The notes beneath the pieces were generated by a model. That model was not told the DNA's origin. It did not search any database and saw nothing but the letters and a program-made list of their open reading frames with translations. Of a stretch of DNA of 64,000 bases, positions 17,487-26,163 are shown piece by piece. The position numbers and the translations under genes are program-made. How positions within the stretch are numbered: position 1 is the stretch's first letter; each line of letters opens with the position of its first letter. Source of the stretch: JAFGRR01 sp964563855 (GTDB lineage Bacteria; Planctomycetota; Phycisphaerae; UBA1845; Fen-1342); the NCBI GenBank assembly GCA_964563855.1, contig CAZLYU010000011.1, forward strand, positions 1 to 64,000, written 5' to 3'.

Positions 17487-18614
17487 TTACCAGCGCACGA
17501 CGAAGCCGGCGCTCATCCACTTGCTGCTTTCGACCGAGTGGAGGAGGCAGACTTGTCCGTCGGTGAGTTCCTGATTTCGGACCATCTCATCGAAGTGCAG
17601 CAGAATCGAGGCGCCGCCGACGTAACCGGTGTTGCGGGCGCGGAATTTCATTTGTTCGGTGGTGGCGCCGAAGTGCTTGCTGAAACGTTCGATGTTGTCT
17701 TCGTAGAGCTGCATGGTGGGGATGGAGCCGATGTAGTGCTGGATGTCGTCGCCGTTCAAACCGAGGCGTTCGACCATGCGGACGGCGCCGTCGAACAAGC
17801 GCGGTCCGGCGAAGCGGTTGACGGCGGAAAAATCCTGATCGAGGTGATGGAGGCCGGCGTCGACAACTCCGGACGGGTTGGCGTTTTTGACGAGGTCGGC
17901 GACACCGGCTCCGGCGGTCATGGCGGGCGGGAGCTTTCCGCCGACGGATTCGACGAAGCAGCCGAGGACTTCGCGCGGGACGCGTTCGTCGGGTGCGGCT
18001 TCGACGGCCTCGAGCAGGACGGCGCCGGCGCCATCGGCGAGGATGTAGCGCAGGGCGGCCTGGGTCTTGTTCATCTTGGCCTGGTTGAAATAGCTGGCGC
18101 GGAGATAGACGCTCGAGAGCTGCACATAGGTGACGAGCGCGGTTTTGTAGCGGCCGAGCGCGAGCGCGTCGAAGGCGACCTGCATGGCCTTGCCGACGCC
18201 GGAGCAGTTCGAGTGGATCTCCATTTCGGCGCATTGCTCGATGCCGAGCTTTTCCTGCAGCGTGGTGGAGGTTGGCGGCGTGGTCTGGTCGTAGCTGGGG
18301 CTGGAGATCAGCAACAGCTCGACGTCGTCGGGGCGTTTGTTAGCTGCGTCGAGCGCTTGGCGCGACGCCTCCAAGCCCATGTCCGCAATGGTATGCGTGA
18401 GCTGTTTGGTCTCGGGGTCGACCGCGAAATGACGATACTCGATGCCGCTGCCGGCCCGCATGCGGGGTCCGACGTTGCTGATGAAGGACTGAACGCGCGG
18501 GGGCGCGTCGTCCAAGCGACCGAGCACGTCGTCGATCCGGTCGTTTGACACCGGTTCATTCGGAAGGAAGGAACCGGTGCCCGCGATGCAAACGGCGTAC
18601 GGCGCTCTCCTCAT
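17487..18614 (-). CDS. FabH/OleA-like 3-oxoacyl synthase III homologue lacking the active-site His
   Basis: A 375-residue thiolase-fold protein. The ATG at 18614 is chosen because GAGG lies six bases upstream. TTG 18626 and ATG 18620 are alternatives. Cys137 in EIHSNCSGVGKA is the expected nucleophile, and ARNTGYVGGASILLHFDE supplies the Asn (328). Where FabH has VPHQAN the sequence reads YIGSIPTMQLYEDN, so the catalytic His appears to be missing (Thr or Met there). Related KSIII-like enzymes with altered triads, for example CerJ or DpsC types, act as acyltransferases or use other starters. Position between three acyltransferase-like genes and a reductase suggests it primes or condenses an acyl chain. 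The loss of His is read by eye from alignment to E. coli FabH. Confidence 0.87.
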   Translation of the reverse strand: MRRAPYAVCIAGTGSFLPNEPVSNDRIDDVLGRLDDAPPRVQSFISNVGPRMRAGSGIEYRHFAVDPETKQLTHTIADMGLEASRQALDAANKRPDDVELLLISSPSYDQTTPPTSTTLQEKLGIEQCAEMEIHSNCSGVGKAMQVAFDALALGRYKTALVTYVQLSSVYLRASYFNQAKMNKTQAALRYILADGAGAVLLEAVEAAPDERVPREVLGCFVESVGGKLPPAMTAGAGVADLVKNANPSGVVDAGLHHLDQDFSAVNRFAGPRLFDGAVRMVERLGLNGDDIQHYIGSIPTMQLYEDNIERFSKHFGATTEQMKFRARNTGYVGGASILLHFDEMVRNQELTDGQVCLLHSVESSKWMSAGFVVRW

Positions 18615-18721
18615 GCACATCCTCAATCTGCGTGCCGACCTTCTGGTCGCGTCGGGTCAGCGAGCGCTGCCACGGCGCTTACTCGCCCAAGCCCGCATCT
18701 TTTCGGAACGCGCAGCGGCTG

Positions 18722-20152
18722 TCAACTCGGCGCGCCGATCGGCATTTGGGATCGGCGCTGTGTGGTGATGACGCGGCGGCGGTCGGTTTCGAACGGGTCG
18801 AGCATGAGGGTGACCATGCGATCGACGAGTTGTTTGAGCATTGTGGGTGGAATTCGGTTGGCGAAGTATCCGACGCACACGGTGAGGCGACCGAGCGCGA
18901 ACGACGCGTGCATGCTGAATCCGGGGTGCGGCATGAAGGTTGCGTATCCGTAGAGGCGGCTGATGGGGCGACCGCAAAAACTATCGAGCGGGTCTTCGGG
19001 ATCGGCGACGACATCAAACGGGAGCGACGGGACGGTGCCGGCGCCGCTGCCGCGGGTGGGCTTGCGTCCGGCGCGCATGGCGTTGGCGAGGACGGCTCCG
19101 AGATAGGCGGATGGCGTCTCGGCGAGGCAGGCGTAGGACGCGATTAATTTGAGAATTGACTTGTTGCGGACGTGCGCGGTGACCTGGCGACGGATGGCGT
19201 TCATTGATGTACGGATGTCGCGCGCTTCTTCGAGGGTGACGGCGACGGGCAGCGAGACCGGCAGGTTCCAGCAGACGGCGTGTGGGTCGTCGAGGAGTCG
19301 GCGGTTGTCGATCAGGTACATGCTGGTCATGAGGCCGCGACGCGGTCGGCGTGTGAGCAAGTCGTAGACGGCGCGAAAGCCGCAGGCGCGGCCGAACTCC
19401 GAGAGACGTCGTCTTCCGCCGAACGCTTCGCAGTTGGCGAAGACCTGTTCGGTTTGCGCGGCGGAGAGTTTGTGAATGTGGATGCGCATCTGACCGAGGT
19501 TGGCGGGCAGCGGATCTTCGACGAGATGGACGGGTCGTCCGGGGACCATGACGCTTCGTCGTTGGGCGTCGATGAGCATGCGTGCGCGGCGCCAGTGGCT
19601 GAGTGGTCGAAGGATTTGGTCGATGTCTTGGCGGTGCTCGTCTCCGCGGGTTTGGACTTGCGCGACGGGGGTGGGGTCGAAGAAGCATTCGTTCAGTCGC
19701 CTGACGATGTAGAAGCCGGCGCGTCCGTCCATGAGCGCGTGGGCCCAGCGATGGACGATGCGATCGCCGGAGGGGAGTCCGCGGAACAGGTGCAACTCGT
19801 AAGGGGCGTGGCGGCGATATTGGATGGGGCGTTGAAAGAGCTTTTCGATTGCGGCGTGAAACGCGTGCTCGGTGGGCTGCTCGAGCTGGTGCACGACGAG
19901 GCCGGCGGATGGGGCTGCGTCGGGCAGGCGCCAATAGGGTCGACCGCGAAAGTGGGTGAAGTTTGCGCGGGCGTCGAGCACGGGATAGGCGCGGCGGAGT
20001 CGCTGAAACGCGGCTGCGAGGCGGTCGGCGTCGAGTTGACCTTCCACATCGATGTGGCACTGAATGTGTACGCCGGGCAGATTCAGCCGATGGGCGGCGA
20101 TGTCGCCGGCGAAGAACAACTGATCGATTGCGCTAGGCCACTGAACACGCAC
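18722..20152 (-). CDS. Condensation-domain/PapA-like acyltransferase, paralogue 1
   Basis: A 476-residue member of the chloramphenicol-acetyltransferase-like condensation superfamily. HALMDG (His138-Asp142-Gly143) is the HxxxDG catalytic motif, in the context VHRWAHALMDGRAGFYIV. A conserved CWNLPVSLPVAV segment and a late CGRPISRLYGYATFMPHPGF segment are shared with the two neighbours. The first His of the usual HHxxxDG is Ala, which is tolerated because the second His is the base. The likely start is a GTG at 20152 with GGAAGGG about ten bases upstream. A longer frame to 21235 is only the antisense-frame shadow of paralogue 2. There is no carrier-protein or adenylation domain attached, so it is stand-alone, like PapA5 or wax-ester synthases. 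Substrates unknown. Confidence 0.8.
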   Translation of the reverse strand: MRVQWPSAIDQLFFAGDIAAHRLNLPGVHIQCHIDVEGQLDADRLAAAFQRLRRAYPVLDARANFTHFRGRPYWRLPDAAPSAGLVVHQLEQPTEHAFHAAIEKLFQRPIQYRRHAPYELHLFRGLPSGDRIVHRWAHALMDGRAGFYIVRRLNECFFDPTPVAQVQTRGDEHRQDIDQILRPLSHWRRARMLIDAQRRSVMVPGRPVHLVEDPLPANLGQMRIHIHKLSAAQTEQVFANCEAFGGRRRLSEFGRACGFRAVYDLLTRRPRRGLMTSMYLIDNRRLLDDPHAVCWNLPVSLPVAVTLEEARDIRTSMNAIRRQVTAHVRNKSILKLIASYACLAETPSAYLGAVLANAMRAGRKPTRGSGAGTVPSLPFDVVADPEDPLDSFCGRPISRLYGYATFMPHPGFSMHASFALGRLTVCVGYFANRIPPTMLKQLVDRMVTLMLDPFETDRRRVITTQRRSQMPIGAPS

Positions 20153-20184
20153 GGGATTGACGCCCTTCCATTCGCTGCGCGTGG

Positions 20185-21540
20185 CTAGAGCGGCGCGCGG
20201 AGCCACGCAACGTAGTCGTCGAGCCAGTCGGCCAGACGAACGGGAGAGACCACTTGGTCGTAGCAGACGCCGACGAGGGCGGCGCCATGGGGCGTGAGGT
20301 TGGCCTCGACACACCATCCGATGACCGGGACCGGGGCCCGACACGCCCACATTCCGTTGAACGATACACCGCAAAACTGGTCGCGCGGAGGGCTCCAGAG
20401 GGGAAGCAGGCCGAGCGGCGCGCAGGGCGCGACGCCGGCGCCGTAACGGAGGCCGGGCGTGGGCGGGTCGGTCAGGCGGCTTCGGATGATGCGAGCGACG
20501 TAGGCGGTTGGCGTGCGGGTGATGAGTGCGAGGCGGGCGATCTGCTGCTCGGCGGTGTGATGGCGGCGGTGGGCGGTGATCTGTCGGCGGAGGGCGATCG
20601 CGGAGGCGACTCGGTCGCGGGCTTGGCGGACGGAGAGATAGAGCGGGGCCGCGGTGATGAGGTTCCAACAGACCGGCGTGGGCGCAGCGAGGCGGCGGCG
20701 GTGGTCGGTGAGGGCGGTGAGGGTGACCGCGGCGTCGGGACCTGCGTCGGCCCAGTCGGCGACGGTGCGCGCGGCGCAGGCGCGGAGCCAGTCGGAGAGT
20801 CTGCGGGGGGCGTTGAGCGCGGCGGCGCGGGCTTCGACGGTTCGCCATTGGTCGTGCGGGATGGGGCGGATGATGAGTCGCAAGCGGCCGAATTGCGGAT
20901 TGCGGGGGGCGGCCCAGAGGGCGCAGCGATCGCCGCGGGAGGCGAAGTCGGCGGCGCGGGGGGTGAGGCGGTCGCGCCAGAGGCGGAGTGATTGGGGGGC
21001 GAGCTCGCGATAGGGGTTGCGTTGCTCGTCGCCGAGCGAGGTGACTTGGTGTGCGTCGGGATGTGCGGTGTACGTTTCGTTGAGTGTTTCGAGCAATGCG
21101 AAGGCGCCGGGCCCGTCGGCGAGGGCGTGAGTCCAGCGGAGGACGACTGTGTCTTGGCTGGGACTGCGGAGGAGGTGTAGCTGGAGCGGGGCCTCGGCGC
21201 GGGTTTCGATGCGGCGGTTGAAGATCGCTTCGCATGCGGTGTGGACGTGGGAGGCGTCCGGCAGCGTTTGCGTGAGAAGCCGGCTGGCTGGGGTGGATTG
21301 CGTCGGCAATCGCCAGCGTGGGAGGCCGGTGAGCGGGTGTGTTGCGCGGCGGGCGGCGGTTGCGGGGTAGCGTCGTTGGAGTACGGTGAAGGCGTGCTGG
21401 AGGCGGTGGGGGTCGAGAGGTCCGTTGAGTTCTACGGCGGCGATCGCGGCGGCGCCGGGGAGGCTGGGAGCGCAGGCGTCGTCGGCGGCGAAGTAGAGCC
21501 GGTCGAGCGGCGATGCGTCTTGGAAGCGCGGGGTTGGCAT
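20185..21540 (-). CDS. Condensation-domain/PapA-like acyltransferase, paralogue 2
   Basis: A 451-residue stand-alone condensation-superfamily protein. HALADG (His138, Asp142, Gly143) in VLRWTHALADGPGAFALL is the catalytic motif and falls at the same residue numbers as in paralogue 1. Shared features with its neighbours are the PLDRLYFAAD start, a GLPRWRLPT strand, VCWNLITAAPLYLSV near residue 290, and QFCGVSFNGM near residue 395. It lies three bases after paralogue 3 and 32 bases before paralogue 1, so all three should be on one mRNA. The ATG at 21540 has no strong SD, which fits translation coupled to the gene before it. Confidence 0.8.
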   Translation of the reverse strand: MPTPRFQDASPLDRLYFAADDACAPSLPGAAAIAAVELNGPLDPHRLQHAFTVLQRRYPATAARRATHPLTGLPRWRLPTQSTPASRLLTQTLPDASHVHTACEAIFNRRIETRAEAPLQLHLLRSPSQDTVVLRWTHALADGPGAFALLETLNETYTAHPDAHQVTSLGDEQRNPYRELAPQSLRLWRDRLTPRAADFASRGDRCALWAAPRNPQFGRLRLIIRPIPHDQWRTVEARAAALNAPRRLSDWLRACAARTVADWADAGPDAAVTLTALTDHRRRLAAPTPVCWNLITAAPLYLSVRQARDRVASAIALRRQITAHRRHHTAEQQIARLALITRTPTAYVARIIRSRLTDPPTPGLRYGAGVAPCAPLGLLPLWSPPRDQFCGVSFNGMWACRAPVPVIGWCVEANLTPHGAALVGVCYDQVVSPVRLADWLDDYVAWLRAPL

Positions 21541-21543
21541 GCT

Positions 21544-22905
21544 TCAGGCCTGGCCGCTGAGCAGGCGGGTGACGAGACGGTCGAGGAATGCTTGTATGCG
21601 GTGCGTCGGGATGCGGGAGGTTAGGTGCGGGCAGGTGATGTTCAGTCGGTCGGCGGTGAGATTGACCTCGATCGAGAAGCCGGTGTCGGGCATGACGGTG
21701 CGGAAGCCGTAGTAGTTGCTGACAGGGACGCCGAGCAGTGTGTCGCCGAACTGAGGTCCGACGAAGCCGAGCGGGAGTGAGGGGCGAGGCGTTGGGGTCC
21801 AGCCGCTGGCACGCTGCGTGTGGGGTTTTACGGCGGCGGTGAGGTAGGCGGTGGGCGTTTGCATGAGCAATCCGAGGGCGGCAAGGCGCCTGCGGATGGC
21901 GTCGTTGGCGACGTGGGACGCCATCTGGTCGCGGAGTCGATCAGCGGCGAGGCCGACGTCGTGGAGGTCGGCGATTTGCAGCGTGAGCGGCGCGGCGCCG
22001 GTGAAGTTCCAGAGCACGGGGGGGGCGCCGCGTTGGCGACGTCGCAGGTCGACGAGGTTGGCGGTTGTGATCCACCCGTCGCGGGCGCCGGTGAGGTCGC
22101 ACAGTGCGCGGGCGGCGCAGATGCGCACGAAGTCAACCGAGCGACCGAAGCCGCACAAGCGGAGTGCGGTGCGGTTTACGCCTTCCAGTTGATCGCTGGA
22201 GAGTTCGCGGCGGACGTAGTCGAGCTGGCCGAGTTGGGGGGGCGGGCGGTGCGGGGCGAGGTAGACGGTGGCGGCGCTACGGGGCGGGGCGTGTTCGTCG
22301 CGTGCGAGCAGGGCGCGGCAGGCGTCGCGTCGGGTGATGCCTTTGGTGAGCGTGGCGAAGTCTTGGCGGTGTTCGTCGCCGAGGCTGGAGGATGCGGTGA
22401 GGCGTCCGGCGAGGAGATCATCGACCGCGAGCGCGAAGAGCGCGGCGCCGCGGGCGTCGACGCGGGCGTGAGGGGTGCGGAGGACGAGGACGTCTGGTCC
22501 GGAGGCGGGTCGCAGCACGTGGAACGCGATGCTGCGTCCGTCGAAGAGATCGTCGCGGCGATTGGCGAGCGAGAGGATCGCGTTGCGGGAGGCGTCGGGG
22601 TGGTTCTGCAGGTGGTGGAGATGAAGGAAGCGGTCGACGTCGCAGGGGGCGTCGTGCCGCCAGCACGGCAGGCCCGTGATGCGATCGAAGATGAGTCGGC
22701 CGCGAATGGATGGATAGAGCGTGAAGACGGCGCCGACGGCGCTGCGGAGGCGAGCCATGTCGATGCGATCGGCGAGTTCGATGACGAGTACGAGGCGGGC
22801 GCCCGAGAGGCCGGCGCGGCGCAACACACGGTCGGCGACCAGGAAGAGCCGGTCGAGCGGGTTGAGCACCTGGTGACTCACGCCGGTTTGATCGTTGTGG
22901 AACAT
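21544..22905 (-). CDS. Condensation-domain/PapA-like acyltransferase, paralogue 3 with altered HxxxDG motif
   Basis: A 453-residue relative of paralogues 1 and 2 and the first gene of the cluster. The ATG at 22905 places the shared PLDRLFLVAD block near residue 16 as in the others. A GTG at 22980 would add 25 residues. The catalytic segment reads RTPHARVDARGAALF: His146 and Asp150 are kept but the Gly is replaced by Ala (HxxxDA). PVLWNFTGAAPLTL and LGVPVSNYYGFRTVMPDTGFS match the shared C-terminal blocks. The motif change may alter acyl-donor choice or activity. It is divergent from mutM with about 158 bases between starts, and that gap should hold the cluster promoter. Confidence 0.77.
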   Translation of the reverse strand: MFHNDQTGVSHQVLNPLDRLFLVADRVLRRAGLSGARLVLVIELADRIDMARLRSAVGAVFTLYPSIRGRLIFDRITGLPCWRHDAPCDVDRFLHLHHLQNHPDASRNAILSLANRRDDLFDGRSIAFHVLRPASGPDVLVLRTPHARVDARGAALFALAVDDLLAGRLTASSSLGDEHRQDFATLTKGITRRDACRALLARDEHAPPRSAATVYLAPHRPPPQLGQLDYVRRELSSDQLEGVNRTALRLCGFGRSVDFVRICAARALCDLTGARDGWITTANLVDLRRRQRGAPPVLWNFTGAAPLTLQIADLHDVGLAADRLRDQMASHVANDAIRRRLAALGLLMQTPTAYLTAAVKPHTQRASGWTPTPRPSLPLGFVGPQFGDTLLGVPVSNYYGFRTVMPDTGFSIEVNLTADRLNITCPHLTSRIPTHRIQAFLDRLVTRLLSGQA

Positions 22906-23063
22906 CACGGAGCGAGGTTGTAACGCCACGGCGTCTCGAGGTGTAGCTGTTCGGCGGGCGGGTTCGGGCGCGGAGGCCACGGGTTCTTGCGGATTTTTCG
23001 GATCGTGATTGGTTAAGATGGTTGGCGAGCCAGTTCTCTTCTTTCGCTTCGCCGGCCGTGATC

Positions 23064-24053
23064 ATGCCGGAACTTCCCGACATTCAGGCGTATCGCTTAG
23101 CGCTCACGCAGCGGTTGCTGAACGAGCCGTTGCGGCGCGTGCGGGTGCTCAGCCCGTTCGTGCTGCGTACGTTCGAGCCGCCGATTGAGTCGCTGGTTGG
23201 GCGTTGCGTGACTGGGGTGGAGCGGCTTGGCAAGCGGATCGTGCTGAAGTTTGGCGCTGTCGCTGCGAGCGGCGACATGGAGCACGCCTTGGGGGAACGG
23301 GCGCGCGGCGCGGGCGAGCCGACCGCGCGGCTGGCGGCGGGTGCTCCGGCGGAACCTGAGTTGTTTTTGGTCGTTCATCTGATGATCGCGGGTCGCTTGC
23401 GATGGCTGGGGTCTGACGCGCGGCTGCCGGGCCGGATTACGCTCGCGGTGTTGACGTTCGACCACGGGAAGCTGGTGCTGGTGGAGTCGAGTCAGAAGAA
23501 GCGGGCGGGTCTGCATGTGGTCGCGAGCGCCGCGGCGCTGCGCGACCATGACCCGGGCGGACTGGACCCGCTGGCGTGCTCGTTCGAGGAGTTTGCGGCG
23601 CGACTGCGTCGTGAGAATCGCACGTTGAAGCGCGGCTTGACCGATCCGCGGGTGCTGGACGGGATCGGGAACGCTTACTCAGACGAGATTTTGCATGCGG
23701 CGCGTCTGTCGCCGCTGGCGCAGACCCGCACATTGAGTGACGACGCGATGCGACAGCTTTTTGAGGCGACGCGCGAGATTCTGGGTTGCTGGATCGCGGC
23801 GCTTGAGCAGCGGTTTGGGCGCAAGTTTCCCGGACCGGGGGAGATTACGGCGTTTCGGCCGGAGTTTGCGGTGCATGGGAAGTTTGAGCAGCCATGCCCG
23901 GTGTGCGGCGCGCCGGTGCAGCGGATTCGGTATGCGGAACACGAGACGAACTATTGCGCGGGGTGCCAGACCAACGGACGCATACTCGCCGATCGGTCGC
24001 TGTCGCGGCTGTTGAAAGATGATTGGCCGCGGACGGTTGACGACGTTTCTTGA
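23064..24053 (+). CDS. mutM: Formamidopyrimidine-DNA glycosylase (Fpg/Nei family)
   Basis: Base-excision repair glycosylase/AP lyase for oxidised bases, 329 residues. The ATG at 23064 gives MPELPD, the invariant N-terminus whose Pro is the catalytic nucleophile after Met removal. An upstream ATG at 23022 would bury it and is rejected. RLGKRIVLKF carries the conserved Lys. LTDPRVLDGIGNAYSDEIL is the helix-two-turn-helix region. The C-terminal zinc finger is CPVCG then NYCAGCQTNGRILADRSLSRLL. An Ala/Gly-rich insert (about residues 70-100) lengthens it compared with the usual 270-residue enzymes. It is divergent from the acyltransferase cluster. Confidence 0.94.
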   Translation: MPELPDIQAYRLALTQRLLNEPLRRVRVLSPFVLRTFEPPIESLVGRCVTGVERLGKRIVLKFGAVAASGDMEHALGERARGAGEPTARLAAGAPAEPELFLVVHLMIAGRLRWLGSDARLPGRITLAVLTFDHGKLVLVESSQKKRAGLHVVASAAALRDHDPGGLDPLACSFEEFAARLRRENRTLKRGLTDPRVLDGIGNAYSDEILHAARLSPLAQTRTLSDDAMRQLFEATREILGCWIAALEQRFGRKFPGPGEITAFRPEFAVHGKFEQPCPVCGAPVQRIRYAEHETNYCAGCQTNGRILADRSLSRLLKDDWPRTVDDVS

Positions 24054-24089
24054 GTATGACGGTCTGTGCGGGGGCCTGCTGCTGATGAT

Positions 24090-26033
24090 TTAGGGGGAGA
24101 AGGCGCGTTGGAACCAGGCGGCGTCGATGAGGTCGACGTCGCGATCGCCGTCGGCGTCGCCGTTGCGACAGAAGTTCGTGGCGACGAAGTCGCTGTCGGG
24201 TCCGCCGAAGCAGAATTGCAGTCGGGCGAAGTCGGCGTTGTCGGTGTCGCTGTCGGCGTCGAAGTCGCCGCCGGTGAGGGTGACGGCGAAGTTGTCGAAA
24301 CGGCCGCCGCTTGCGAGGGCGGGGTTGGGGAAGGTGTGGGTGTAGCCGAGGCCGAATTGTCCGTAGGCGCGCAGGGTGCTCTGGTGCTCGGCGATCACGT
24401 TTCCATCGACGCGGTAGCGGATCATGTCGCCTTGAACTTCGATGCGGAACTGGCGCCACCGCGAGGTGGGCATCAGTAGCGGCTGCTGGAGATAGTCGGC
24501 CCATTGGCCGTTCTGATAGGCGCCGGCGCGAATGCGGCCGGTATTGGTGTCGAAGGTGAGCGCGTAGCCGACACCGTCATTCAAGCCGAAGCCGCCGACG
24601 CCGCTGTCGCGTGCGAAGACGCCGACGCGCTCGTAGCCGCTATTGGCGACATCGGGGCGATAGTCGCAGTAGACGTGGGCATGCACGGCGTAGTCGGCGG
24701 CGGCGAGCTGCCCGAGGCGGGTGCTCGCGGTGGTCTGACTGGCGTTGGTGAGATGCAGCACCTGGCCATCGCCGCCGTCGGGGGCGTTGGGTGTGAAGGG
24801 GACGACGTCGTGCGGTCGATAGCGATCATCCCAGTTGAGTTGGCGGCCGTCTGAAGAGAAGAGGTCTTGCGCGGGAATGCCGCTGGGGCTGCGATCTTCG
24901 ACGAGCATGACGCAGTTGGCGACGAATCGTTCGCCGCCTGAATCGGAGGGTGTGTTGCGGACATCGCCGTCGACGACCAGGGTCGTAGACCCCCCACCGT
25001 CGAGGTTGATCGCGAATTGGGCGTGGAGTTCGTCGATGAGGAAGGTCGCCATGTCCTGGAAGGTCATGCCGATGCTGGCGGAAGAACGACCGTCGACCGT
25101 CATGAAGATCCAGTGTTCTTCATTCCAGGCCAGGACGGTGCGTGGGTGGCGCTGGGTTGAGAAGTTGTACTGCGACCAGTTGCTGGTGTTGGCGGCGCCA
25201 TTGGCGACCAGATAGCCGACGCCGGTGATTGCAAGGTCGACGGTGTTGAGAAGGGGCGGGGGCGCGGCGAAGTCGAGTTCGAGCGTGTCGCCGACGGAGA
25301 CGTGCTGATCGATGAGGTCGCGATTGGCGTCGTCGGCCAGGATGAGCAATCCGCCGACGGGCACGCTGATGTTCCCGGCCTCGGTGTCGCGGTAGATGTT
25401 AGCGAGGCGTCCGCGCACGGTTTTGCCCATGCGGGGCGGATAGGTGACGTCGTTCAACAGCAGCGCGATGGGCCTTGCGAGGGCGGCCCCGGTGACGGCC
25501 TTCCAGGTCTCGGTGTAGACGGTGACCTGCGAGGCCTGCGCCGCGCGGTTGTAGCGATCAATCGGGAGCGTCGCGCCGTCGGTGAAACGTAGTGTTGACG
25601 GGCGATGCGCGATGTCTTCGAGAACGTGGGCGCGCTGGTCGGCGGTGATGACCGCGGTGTCGTGTGTGCTGCTGGGCATCTCGAGGGGCTCGCCGCTCGA
25701 GGCGGTGAAGCCGATGATGTCGGGAGTTGTGCCATAGAACGAGGCATTGACGGCGGCGAGGACATCGGTGGTCGACGATTCGTAGCTGGCGGCCATGTCG
25801 CTGGTGCGGGCGCGCGTGGAGAAATCTCGGCGCTGCGACGGCCACCCGACGCGTAACTGGTACTCCGGGCGATTGCGTTCGGCCGTGACGACGAAAACGC
25901 GACGCGGACCGGCCAGCGTGTACTCGGAGTAGGTGACGCCGGGGGCGACGGTTTCGGTTGTGTCGGGGGCGGCGAGGGCCGTGAGGGGGCATGCCAGGAG
26001 GCAGGCCGTCAGTCGTCGCAGGATTGTGGTCAT
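24090..26033 (-). CDS. Secreted phosphodiester glycosidase (NAGPA-type) with dockerin-like tail
   Basis: A 647-residue exported protein with a signal peptide (LRRLTACLLACPLTALAAP). Residues about 200-385 form a NAGPA-type phosphodiester glycosidase domain: QRHPRTVLAWNEEHW, FMTVDGRSS, GMTFQDMATFL, FAINLDGGGSTTLVVDG and a closing RFVANCVML. A LamG/DUF1080-like beta-sandwich region follows (about 430-580). The C-terminus has two Asp-rich loops, GDFDADSDTDNADFARLQ and GDADGDRDVDLIDAAWFQ, like a type I dockerin pair. The domain hydrolyses sugar-phosphodiester bonds in other bacteria. The target here is unknown. Good start at 26033. It is the divergent neighbour of the photolyase gene. Confidence 0.88.
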   Translation of the reverse strand: MTTILRRLTACLLACPLTALAAPDTTETVAPGVTYSEYTLAGPRRVFVVTAERNRPEYQLRVGWPSQRRDFSTRARTSDMAASYESSTTDVLAAVNASFYGTTPDIIGFTASSGEPLEMPSSTHDTAVITADQRAHVLEDIAHRPSTLRFTDGATLPIDRYNRAAQASQVTVYTETWKAVTGAALARPIALLLNDVTYPPRMGKTVRGRLANIYRDTEAGNISVPVGGLLILADDANRDLIDQHVSVGDTLELDFAAPPPLLNTVDLAITGVGYLVANGAANTSNWSQYNFSTQRHPRTVLAWNEEHWIFMTVDGRSSASIGMTFQDMATFLIDELHAQFAINLDGGGSTTLVVDGDVRNTPSDSGGERFVANCVMLVEDRSPSGIPAQDLFSSDGRQLNWDDRYRPHDVVPFTPNAPDGGDGQVLHLTNASQTTASTRLGQLAAADYAVHAHVYCDYRPDVANSGYERVGVFARDSGVGGFGLNDGVGYALTFDTNTGRIRAGAYQNGQWADYLQQPLLMPTSRWRQFRIEVQGDMIRYRVDGNVIAEHQSTLRAYGQFGLGYTHTFPNPALASGGRFDNFAVTLTGGDFDADSDTDNADFARLQFCFGGPDSDFVATNFCRNGDADGDRDVDLIDAAWFQRAFSP

Positions 26034-26163
26034 GATTGCTTCTCAAGCCTCCAAGTATCTCTGGCGGAAACGATATCGCGCGGCGCTGCGGTTCGCGAGT
26101 TTTGAATCGCCTGCGGCGCTAGCATCTGAACGCCGGTCATCGTTTGAAGGAAGGAGAGCTGGG

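Noticed and set aside
20153..21235. Upstream extension of acyltransferase paralogue 1
   Set aside because: It overlaps paralogue 2 in another frame and reads as low-complexity Arg/Pro sequence. A GTG at 20152 gives a normal start.
25933..26163. Longer photolyase start
   Set aside because: The TTG at 26164 has the SD and matches the PhrB N-terminus, and the upstream residues have no counterpart in the family.
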